Positions 1-5,504 of a stretch of DNA of 7,524 bases are shown one piece after another (the first letter of the stretch is position 1; each line of letters opens with the position of its first letter). Location: positions 1-7,524 of the forward strand of contig CALCJH010000021.1 in assembly GCA_937967775.1 (NCBI GenBank). The letters are read 5' to 3'. The stretch comes from an uncultured bacterium. Lineage in GTDB: Bacteria; Armatimonadota; UBA5829; DSUL01. Below the pieces are notes generated by a model. It did no database searches. It saw only the letters and a list, made by a program, of their open reading frames with translations, and was not told where the DNA came from. The position numbers were made by a program, and so were the translations under genes.

Positions 1-138
1 AAGCGGAACGAGCCCGCCTTCATCATCCACGTTCGGGATGCGCTGGCGGACCTGCTGGGAGTGTCGGCCGCGGAGGTTCAGCGGATGACAACGGAGAATG
101 CCAGAAGGGTGTTCACGCGTCTGCGCGAGATGATCTGA
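1..138 (+). CDS. TatD-family metal-dependent hydrolase/DNase, C-terminal end (5' truncated)
   Basis: Only the last 45 codons of this gene lie in the window, in frame 1, ending at TGA 136-138. The visible residues contain an RNEPAF motif followed by an amphipathic helix (HVRDALADLLGVSAAEV) and the terminal motif TTENARRVF. This is the usual C-terminal signature of TatD-family hydrolases, in which the segment after the last barrel strand carries R-N-E-P and the protein ends in T-x-E-N-A-x-R-x-F. TatD proteins are cytoplasmic TIM-barrel metallohydrolases with Mg-dependent DNase activity. The metal ligands and active site lie upstream of the window and cannot be checked. The next gene starts 47 nt downstream on the same strand, so the two may be co-transcribed. 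The family call is fairly sure; the subfamily is not. Confidence 0.8.
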   Translation, partial: KRNEPAFIIHVRDALADLLGVSAAEVQRMTTENARRVFTRLREMI

Positions 139-145
139 GTACCCT

Positions 146-166
146 TCTCGCGCCTGCGGCGTGAGA
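146..166 (+). other. Hairpin between the TatD and GNAT genes
   Basis: TCTCGCGCC (146-154) can pair with GGCGTGAGA (158-166) around a 3-nt loop, giving a 9-bp stem with one G-U wobble. It starts 7 nt after the TatD stop codon and ends 4 nt before the AGGAG that serves the GNAT gene. There is no T-run after it, so it is not a classical Rho-independent terminator. It may be a transcript-processing or stabilising element, or a weak attenuator. Confidence 0.4.
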
Positions 167-185
167 GATCAGGAGAGGGGCGCTA

Positions 186-1139
186 ATGGCTGAGTGGACT
201 ATCCGTGGAATGCGCGGAGAGGATCTGGTGGACATCATGGAGGTGGCGCGGCTCTCTCTGCCGGCCGATCCGATGTGCCCGGAGGTTTTCGCGCGCAGAG
301 TGTTTCTGGACCAGAACTTCTCGCCCGCCACAGCGCTGGTGGCGGAGCGTGGCGGTCGTGTCGCGGGATTCGTGACGGGATTTGTGCGCCGGTATGCCAT
401 CGAGGATATGCCGGACGACAGCAACCGGAGCTGGATCACACTTTTCGCCGTGCACCCGGATGCGCGCCGGGATGGTGCGGCTACGGCCCTCTTCGACCAT
501 CTGGAAGAGACCATGCAAGAGATGGGCAAGAGTTCGGTACTGGTAGGTCCGTACGTCCCCAACTGGTGGGTTCCCGGGGTGGACGAGAAAGAATATCCCG
601 AAGCCATCGAGTTCTTGAGTAAGCGCGGATATTCGGTGATCACCCGTCCACTTTCGATGGACAGCAATCTGGTGGCCTATCGGCGGCCGCAATGGGTCTC
701 GGAAAAGGAAAAGTCTCTAGCGGAGTCCGGAGTGCGTTTTCAGGATTTCCGCCCGGAGATTATCCCGGCGCTGTTCGCATTCCTGAAGCGCGAGTTTCCG
801 GGCGACTGGCAGCGTCACCTGCGCGCCACGTGCCAGCGCATCCTTCAGGGCGAATACTCGCTCCGCCAGGTGCAGGTGGCCACGGAGGACGGTGAGGTGG
901 TTGGGTTCGCCCACTACGAGGGTGAGAGGTTCGGCCCCTTTGGTACTGCTCCTGCTGTGCGAGGCAGAGGGATCGGCGCGGTTCTGCTTTGCCGCACCAT
1001 CGAGGCCATGCGGGAAAACGGGCTACACAACGCTTACTTCCTGTGGACCAGCGACGAAAGCGCCCGGCTCTATTCCTCGGCGGCGGGATTCCGGGAAAGC
1101 CGCCGCTTCGCTCTGATGAAAAAGGAGTTCGGGGGATGA
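186..1139 (+). CDS. Tandem-domain GNAT N-acetyltransferase
   Basis: This 317-residue protein carries two GNAT (Gcn5-related acetyltransferase) domains, which use acetyl-CoA to acetylate an amine. The N-terminal domain (about 3-165) has the strand/loop ITLFAVHP followed by R94-R95-D96-G97-A98-A99, a relaxed version of the acetyl-CoA pyrophosphate loop R/Q-x-x-G-x-G/A. The C-terminal domain (about 183-315) has a textbook loop R259-G-R-G-I-G264 and a late motif SARLYSSAAGF (292-302), where GNAT proteins place a conserved Tyr. The C-terminal domain is therefore the likelier catalytic one, and the N-terminal one may be degenerate. No signal peptide or membrane segment is seen, so it should be cytoplasmic. 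The ATG has AGGAG at 171-175, 10 nt upstream. The stop codon overlaps the start of the solute-binding protein gene, suggesting translational coupling. The substrate is unknown; an amino sugar is possible from context only. Confidence 0.87.
   Translation: MAEWTIRGMRGEDLVDIMEVARLSLPADPMCPEVFARRVFLDQNFSPATALVAERGGRVAGFVTGFVRRYAIEDMPDDSNRSWITLFAVHPDARRDGAATALFDHLEETMQEMGKSSVLVGPYVPNWWVPGVDEKEYPEAIEFLSKRGYSVITRPLSMDSNLVAYRRPQWVSEKEKSLAESGVRFQDFRPEIIPALFAFLKREFPGDWQRHLRATCQRILQGEYSLRQVQVATEDGEVVGFAHYEGERFGPFGTAPAVRGRGIGAVLLCRTIEAMRENGLHNAYFLWTSDESARLYSSAAGFRESRRFALMKKEFGG
1122..1127 (+). promoter_or_regulatory. Ribosome binding site fixing the SBP start
   Basis: AAGGAG lies 8 nt before ATG 1136 and inside the end of the GNAT gene. 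It supports a start at 1136 rather than an in-frame start upstream. The start also places a lipoprotein signal peptide exactly at the N-terminus. Confidence 0.75.
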
Positions 1140-2443
1140 AATCTGCGCGCCTTCGGGTCGTTGCAGTCACTTTGGCTGCCCTCCTGGCCGTCCTGCAAGG
1201 AGGATGCTCCCGCGCGCCGGAGGAGGGAGTGGTCACGCTCCGTCTGGTGCTGTGGGGAACGGCCAAAGACGAGGCGTCCCTGAACGAGATGCTTCAGCGC
1301 TTCTACCGCGAGAACCCCGGAGTGCGGGTGAAGCTGGAGATCACCCCGCACGCCCGCGTGTTCGACAAGCTGCTGATCTCGTTCGCCGGCGGGCGCGCCC
1401 CGGATGTGTCGCGGGTCAGTTCTCTCTGGTTCTACCCCCTGGCGGCGAAAGGAGTGCTGGCCGATCTGACGCCCTTCATCGAGCGGGACCGCTCATTCGA
1501 CCTGAACGACTTCTATGAGGCCGCGCTCGACGGCTGGGGACGGCACCGCGGGCGGGTCCACGCCCTGCCCACGGATCTGGATCTGACTGCCATGTTCTAC
1601 AACAAGAAGATGTTCGACAAGGCGGGCATCCCGTATCCGGACTACTCCTGGGACTGGGACAGATACCTAGAGGTCTGCCGTAAGCTGACAAAGGATCTGG
1701 ACGGGGACGGTCGCATTGACCAGTGGGGTACATCGCTGGACGGCTACTGGCAGTCTTACGTCTACCAGAACGGCGGCAGCATCCTCAACGAGGACAATAC
1801 CCGGTGTATGCTGGACCGGCCGGAAGCTTATGAGGCCATTCAATGGATGGCGGACCTCCGGTTGAAGTGGGGAGTCGCGCCCAGTCCGGCGGACACGGCT
1901 GACGTGGGGCTCACGGGCCTGTGGGCCAGCGGGCGTCTGGGGATGTACTTCACGGGGAGTTGGGCGGCTGCAATGGTGTTCCGCGACCGGGTGAAGGACT
2001 TCGACTGGGACGTGGCGCCCGTGCCGAAGGGCAAGCGCCGGGCCACGTTCCTGGGAGGCTCCGCATTCGCGATGATCTCCAGTACAAAACATCCAAAGGA
2101 GGCATGGGAGCTGGTGAAGTTCCTGACCAGTCCATATGTGCAGGAGAGATGGGCGAGGGAGTATCAGATCATGCCCAGCCGCCGCTCCGTGGCCGAGTCC
2201 GGCGCCTTCCGCGACCTGAAGGAGCCGCCCGAGCACCGGCAGGTGTTTATCGAGGCCGCCCGGTATGGCCGGACCCTGCCGAGCGTATACTCTCAGCGTG
2301 AGATGAACGATATCATCAGCAACTACATCTCCATGGCCCTTCTGGGAAAAATGACGGCGAAGCAGGCCTGCCTGACGGTGACCCCGCTGGTGAACGATCT
2401 TTTGCGCTACGACCTGGAGCGCGAACGCCGCAGCGGCCGGTGA
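1136..2443 (+). CDS. Extracellular solute-binding lipoprotein of a sugar-type ABC importer (family 1)
   Basis: The product is 435 residues, typical for carbohydrate-binding family 1 SBPs. It starts with a lipoprotein signal: positives K2, R5 and R7, a hydrophobic stretch 8-20, and Cys24 after LQGG, a slightly unusual lipobox with Gln at -3. The mature part begins TLRLVLWG (34-41) and has AGGRAPDVSRV (84-94). The family hallmark LPTDLDLTAMFYNKKMFDKAG spans 144-164, and AFAMISSTKHPKEAWELVKF lies near the C-terminal third. D187-L-D-G-D-G-R-I-D195 is a Ca-binding-like loop often seen in this SBP family. The protein would sit on the outer face of the cytoplasmic membrane and hand a sugar or oligosaccharide to a permease. 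No permease or ATPase gene follows, so the partner must be elsewhere. It overlaps the GNAT gene by 4 nt (ATGA). The ligand cannot be told from the sequence. Confidence 0.9.
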   Translation: MKSARLRVVAVTLAALLAVLQGGCSRAPEEGVVTLRLVLWGTAKDEASLNEMLQRFYRENPGVRVKLEITPHARVFDKLLISFAGGRAPDVSRVSSLWFYPLAAKGVLADLTPFIERDRSFDLNDFYEAALDGWGRHRGRVHALPTDLDLTAMFYNKKMFDKAGIPYPDYSWDWDRYLEVCRKLTKDLDGDGRIDQWGTSLDGYWQSYVYQNGGSILNEDNTRCMLDRPEAYEAIQWMADLRLKWGVAPSPADTADVGLTGLWASGRLGMYFTGSWAAAMVFRDRVKDFDWDVAPVPKGKRRATFLGGSAFAMISSTKHPKEAWELVKFLTSPYVQERWAREYQIMPSRRSVAESGAFRDLKEPPEHRQVFIEAARYGRTLPSVYSQREMNDIISNYISMALLGKMTAKQACLTVTPLVNDLLRYDLERERRSGR

Positions 2444-2470
2444 AACTCCGGACGATTTCCCTCTTGCCGA

Positions 2471-2499
2471 TTGACAGGGAACGGGCGAGGACGTACAAT
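2471..2499 (+). promoter_or_regulatory. Near-consensus sigma-70 promoter for the glycosidase gene
   Basis: The -35 box TTGACA (2471-2476) is a perfect match. A 17-nt spacer follows, then TACAAT (2494-2499), which differs from TATAAT at one base. Transcription would start near 2505-2507, leaving a leader of about 100 nt before ATG 2609. The box starts 27 nt after the SBP stop codon. This gives the glycosidase gene its own promoter even though the upstream genes run in the same direction. Confidence 0.75.
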
Positions 2500-2522
2500 T
2501 AGATTCGGGGAGAGACGGGATC

Positions 2523-2538
2523 GCGGAAGCGCTTGCGA
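2523..2538 (+). promoter_or_regulatory. Putative LacI/GalR-family operator
   Basis: GCGGAAGC|GCTTGCGA is an imperfect palindrome centred on CG at 2530/2531, with the perfect core AAGCGCTT (2527-2534). LacI-family regulators, including CcpA-type proteins, typically bind even palindromes centred on CG with AA-N-CG-N-TT cores. The site lies about 17-32 nt after the predicted transcription start, where a bound repressor would block elongation or promoter clearance. No LacI-type gene is in the window, so the regulator is unknown. The match is by pattern only. Confidence 0.42.
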
Positions 2539-2574
2539 GGCTTTCGTCAGCGAATCTTATGCCGGCACAGCCTT
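2537..2574 (+). other. Foldable leader RNA upstream of the glycosidase
   Basis: GAGGCT (2537-2542) can pair with AGCCTT (2569-2574), enclosing a second hairpin TTCG/CGAA (2543-2554, loop TCAG) that would stack directly on it, and the self-complementary TGCCGGCA (2560-2567). The structure sits between the promoter and ATG 2609. I do not recognise a known riboswitch class in it. The helices are short, so chance pairing in GC-rich sequence is a real possibility. Confidence 0.25.
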
Positions 2575-2608
2575 CGGACGTGGAAGAAAGGACCTGGGAC
2601 ACTCTGAT

Positions 2609-4237
2609 ATGACGCGTCGCATCCTCCCGGCGGGACAGGCCTGCGGTGTCCCGCACTGGGCGGCGGCCCTGCTTGCCGCGATCCTGGTTGCCGCGCTCCC
2701 CGCGAGCGCCCTCGCGCAGCAGGCCACGCCCAGTCTCAGCAAACTGTCCATCCATCTGATACTGAACTACACCACGGGCGCTCGGCAAATTGTGGCCGCG
2801 CATCCGCGCGTGCTGAAGATCCTGGATACGCACGCATCCATGCTGGAGGCGATGCGCGACTACAAAGCCCGCACGCCCGGCGGCATCGTTGTTCTTCGGA
2901 TCTACACGCCGCACCGGTACTCCCTGAGCGACAACCCGACCACCGCGGCTGAGCACTTCTGGAACAACATCCTTGCGCCGAAGGTCAATGCCCTGTCCCC
3001 GCAGGATCGGGCCCTGATTGACTATCTGGAAGGCCCGAACGAAGGGGACAGTACGCCCACCTGGGGCAGTCCGGCGGAAGTGGCCTGGTACAACCAGTTC
3101 TGGATGCGGCTTGCCCCGCTGATCGCGGCAGCGGGCTTTCGCCCGTGCGCCTACAGCATCTCGGTGGGAAACCCTCCCGGCTCTCTCTCGGAGATCCATA
3201 ATATCCTCAACACGATTGCCCCGTCGCTGCGCGTCATCAAGCAGCTGGGGGGCGCCTGGAGCTACCATCCCTACACCATCCTTTACACCAAGGATGTGGG
3301 GATCGAGAACTGGTATTCTTTGCGATACCGCCTGTTCTACGCGTATTTCGCAGCCAATCACCCGGACCTGGTGGACCTTCCCATGATCCTCACGGAAGGG
3401 GGCGTGGACGGGCAGTCCTCGCCGCTCGGGCCGGGCTGGAAGGGCGGGGGCGACGCCGCCAAGTTCCAGGACTGGCTGGCGTGGTGGGACAATGAGATCC
3501 GTAAGGATCCCTATATTTTGGGATGCACACTGTTCCAGAGCGGCGATCTGGTAGGCTGGTGGAGCTTCGACATTGAGCCCATCGCGGCCTGGCTGGCGCA
3601 GCATCTGGCGAACAATCGGGCCACCGGTACGCCTCGTCAGGCGCGGCAGGCGGCCAACGGTCAGGCGGTGACCATCAGCGGAGGAGTGGTTTCGGCCGCT
3701 TTTCCGGGCTTCTTCTATGTTCAGTCTGCAGACCGTGCGCACGGGCTGCGCGTGCAGAAATCCGGTCACGGGGTTCAGGCAGGCGCAAGGGTGGATGTTT
3801 CCGGAGTTGCCCGGACCAGCGCCGACGGGGAGAAGTACATCGAGGCCGACTGGGTCAGCGCGCTAGGCACGGCTCCGGTTCATCCGCTGGGAATCCGCTC
3901 GTCCTCGCTGGGCGGAGGTCCGTGGCTTTACAACCCGGCCACGGGAGCGGGCCAGCGGGGCGTGACGGGCGGCATCGGTGTGAACAACATCGGGTTGCTG
4001 GCCACGGTATGGGGCCGCGTGACGTCGGCGCAGTGGACTCCTCAGCCGGCCAGGGTGATGCTCAACGACGGCACGGGCAGGCAGATCCGGGTGGATTTCC
4101 CCGGCGGCGTGCCTCTGCCATCCGTGGGGTCCTACGTGAGGGCGACCGGACCGGTCTCCTGCTACGTTTCCGGCACATCCACTCTTCCCAGGGTGCTCCT
4201 TCGCAGCCAGAGCGACCTGCTGGTTGTGTCGCCGTAG
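2609..4237 (+). CDS. Secreted clan-A-like glycoside hydrolase with two OB-fold-like C-terminal repeats
   Basis: This 542-residue protein begins with a Sec signal peptide (R3, R4; hydrophobic 17-31; likely cleavage after ASALA, near residue 36). A TIM-barrel-like domain covers about 45-335. GPNEG with E145 has the form of the clan GH-A strand-4 acid/base Glu, SYHPY (218-222) fits a substrate-site His, and LTEGGVD with E263 fits the strand-7 nucleophile. The domain ends in an aromatic stretch (FQSGDLVGWWSF, 309-320). Two beta-rich segments follow (about 354-420 and 463-541). Both contain an OB-fold-like pattern of G-x-V, then a ligand strand and V-x-V/A-x-G (GARVDVSGVA; GSYVRATGPV). The start at ATG 2609 is chosen because it gives a clean signal peptide and lies downstream of the promoter; the in-frame TTG at 2471 is the -35 box. 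AAAGGA at 2587-2592 is a distant RBS. I cannot assign a CAZy family or substrate. Confidence 0.72.
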   Translation: MTRRILPAGQACGVPHWAAALLAAILVAALPASALAQQATPSLSKLSIHLILNYTTGARQIVAAHPRVLKILDTHASMLEAMRDYKARTPGGIVVLRIYTPHRYSLSDNPTTAAEHFWNNILAPKVNALSPQDRALIDYLEGPNEGDSTPTWGSPAEVAWYNQFWMRLAPLIAAAGFRPCAYSISVGNPPGSLSEIHNILNTIAPSLRVIKQLGGAWSYHPYTILYTKDVGIENWYSLRYRLFYAYFAANHPDLVDLPMILTEGGVDGQSSPLGPGWKGGGDAAKFQDWLAWWDNEIRKDPYILGCTLFQSGDLVGWWSFDIEPIAAWLAQHLANNRATGTPRQARQAANGQAVTISGGVVSAAFPGFFYVQSADRAHGLRVQKSGHGVQAGARVDVSGVARTSADGEKYIEADWVSALGTAPVHPLGIRSSSLGGGPWLYNPATGAGQRGVTGGIGVNNIGLLATVWGRVTSAQWTPQPARVMLNDGTGRQIRVDFPGGVPLPSVGSYVRATGPVSCYVSGTSTLPRVLLRSQSDLLVVSP

Positions 4238-4443
4238 CACAGATATCCCGCCACGGCAGGAGATGGCATTGCCGCTCTCTGCGGCGGGATTGCAGCGGCC
4301 CGTCTTTCCCGAGGGTTCTCGCCCGCGGAAGAAGACCGGAAGCGAGGCTGTGCCTCAAGCACGCAGGGGAACGCCGTCTACCCCGAGCAATGCGGCGCCG
4401 CCGCAACATCGACCGGCGCGCTCGTCCAAAATGGGCCGAGGCT
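4238..4443. other. Non-coding gap between convergent genes
   Basis: This 206-nt gap separates the plus-strand glycosidase stop from the minus-strand PHP gene stop. I see no credible gene in it. It holds the nested stem-loop at 4245-4290, plus two small hairpins: GAGGC-TGT-GCCTC (4344-4356) and TGCGGC-GCC-GCCGCA (4391-4405). None of these is followed by a proper T-run on either strand. Confidence 0.6.
4245..4290. terminator. Nested stem-loop after the glycosidase gene, possible terminator
   Basis: ATCCCGCC (4245-4252) pairs perfectly with GGCGGGAT (4283-4290). Inside it, CGGCA (4254-4258) pairs with TGCCG (4270-4274). The structure starts 8 nt after the stop codon and lies between convergent genes, where a terminator is expected. 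There is no U-tract directly after it (only GTCTTTCCC about 12 nt further on), so it could be a Rho-assisted or 3'-end-stabilising structure instead. Confidence 0.4.
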
Positions 4444-5457
4444 TCAATCCCTCGCGGTGCTCTGCAGAGAAACCGGCTGCAGCAGAGCAAGCGAACCGTC
4501 GGAGGCTACCACCCGCGCCCGGACGTATCCGGTTCTCCCCGAAAGATCAAACCGGGCAGCCTCGCCGTGCGCCACCTCCAGCAGGCGCCCCTCCGGCCCG
4601 CGAAGCTCGATGCGATACCGCACCCCCGCCGTAGGCCGGACCTTCAGCGCAAGCGATTCCCGCTCTACCCGCACATCCTGCAGCTCTACACCCGTGGACG
4701 CGTAGAAGTCGCCCCGCGCCAGAGCCGATGCGACGGCCTGTGGTGTCAACTCATGCGCCCGGACCATCACCCATCCTTTGCCCGGACCGTCCGGGTGTCC
4801 CGCTACGTAGGTATGCACATCATCGGTCGCGGTCCCCCAGATGCGCATGCCGCGTGTCAGCAGCCAGTCCCACATCCCCTCTGTGGACCGCAGGCCCGCC
4901 TCCGGGTCCCCTTCGTTCTCACAACCGCTGCTCATGTTGTAGATCTCCAGTAGCGCCGCTCCCCGGACCGGAAGCACCTCCTCCGCGTTGAACGCCCGTG
5001 TCCAGTTGGGATGGTTGATCATCGCCACTCCGCCGGCGGCGCGGATGGCATCCACCTGCCGTTGCAGCGCGTCCGGGACAGTCTCGCCTCCCTGCGGCCC
5101 GATCTCGCTACGAATGTTGATGCCGCACGTATGGACGTTCCTCCCCCCGGGCTTCGAATCCAGTTCGATACCGGGCAGAACAATGAACTCCGGCGTCTGG
5201 ACGCGCACCAGAGGCTCCACCGGCGTCAGACGGCGGTGATCCGTGATCACACAGAAGTGGTATCCGTGCTCCCGGTACCACAGGGCCGCCTCCTCCGGAG
5301 GCAGCTTGCCGTCGGAGTTGGTGGTATGTCCGTGCAGGTTGCCCCGGAACCACCGCTCGCCGGCGTCGCAACAGCCGGGAAGTGCAGCTCCCAGGCAGAA
5401 GGCGGCCGCAGCCACGGTTGCCAGACCGGCCGGGAACTGAAGCGGATGCAGGTGCAT
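4444..5457 (-). CDS. Exported PHP-domain metallohydrolase, CehA/McbA-like, probable lipoprotein
   Basis: The product is 337 residues. Its PHP (polymerase and histidinol phosphatase) metal-site motifs are in order: GNLHGHTTNSDG (H42, H44, D49), ITDHRR (D73, H74), PGIELDS (E98), H109, NHPNW (H149) and TDDVH (D213, H215). This set resembles CehA/McbA-type metallohydrolases, which hydrolyse phospho- or other ester bonds with a multinuclear metal centre. A small beta domain follows from about 257. The N-terminus has a hydrophobic run (10-27) and LPGCC (C29), suggesting an outer-surface lipoprotein, although the n-region has His but no Lys or Arg, which is odd. The ATG at 5457 is chosen for its position after AAAGGGAAGGA (minus strand, 5466-5476); the longer in-frame reading runs back through the GH20 stop region and looks non-coding. 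It follows GH20 by 47 nt, likely in one operon. The substrate is unknown. Confidence 0.85.
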   Translation of the reverse strand: MHLHPLQFPAGLATVAAAAFCLGAALPGCCDAGERWFRGNLHGHTTNSDGKLPPEEAALWYREHGYHFCVITDHRRLTPVEPLVRVQTPEFIVLPGIELDSKPGGRNVHTCGINIRSEIGPQGGETVPDALQRQVDAIRAAGGVAMINHPNWTRAFNAEEVLPVRGAALLEIYNMSSGCENEGDPEAGLRSTEGMWDWLLTRGMRIWGTATDDVHTYVAGHPDGPGKGWVMVRAHELTPQAVASALARGDFYASTGVELQDVRVERESLALKVRPTAGVRYRIELRGPEGRLLEVAHGEAARFDLSGRTGYVRARVVASDGSLALLQPVSLQSTARD

Positions 5458-5476
5458 GAAAAGAGTCCTTCCCTTT

Positions 5477-5503
5477 GACGGCGAGCTCGCGGGCAGCGCC
5501 GTC
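5477..5503 (-). other. Intercistronic hairpin between the GH20 and PHP genes
   Basis: GACGGCG (5477-5483) and CGCCGTC (5497-5503) form a perfect 7-bp stem with a 13-nt loop. It begins one base after the GH20 stop codon (minus strand) and ends directly before the AAAGGGAAGGA of the PHP gene. The sequence after it on the minus strand is AAAGGG, so it is not a Rho-independent terminator. It could protect the GH20 message, or set the expression ratio of the two genes. Confidence 0.5.
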
Positions 5504-5504
5504 T

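Noticed and set aside
989..1135. Upstream in-frame extension of the solute-binding protein
   Set aside because: It overlaps the GNAT gene and would bury the lipoprotein signal; ATG 1136 has a good AAGGAG 8 nt upstream.
1694..1720. DxDxDGxxD motif in the SBP as a dockerin or EF-hand
   Set aside because: A single such loop is common in family 1 SBPs, and there is no duplicated dockerin repeat.
2437..2460. Possible terminator after the SBP gene (CCGG-TGAAACT-CCGG then TTTCCCTCTT)
   Set aside because: The stem is only 4 bp and includes the stop codon in the loop; too weak to call.
2471..2608. Upstream in-frame extension of the glycosidase from a TTG
   Set aside because: The TTG is the first three bases of the -35 box, and the extension would place 46 non-conserved residues before a normal signal peptide.
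1667..3769. A 700-codon open frame on the minus strand across the SBP and glycosidase genes
   Set aside because: It is antisense to two genes with clear family motifs, has a low-complexity His/Arg/Gly-rich translation with no recognisable domain, and is expected from GC-rich codon usage.
4344..4405. Two small hairpins in the convergent gap (4344-4356 and 4391-4405)
   Set aside because: The stems are 5-6 bp with no T-run on either strand; expected by chance in GC-rich DNA, so they are described only within the gap entry.
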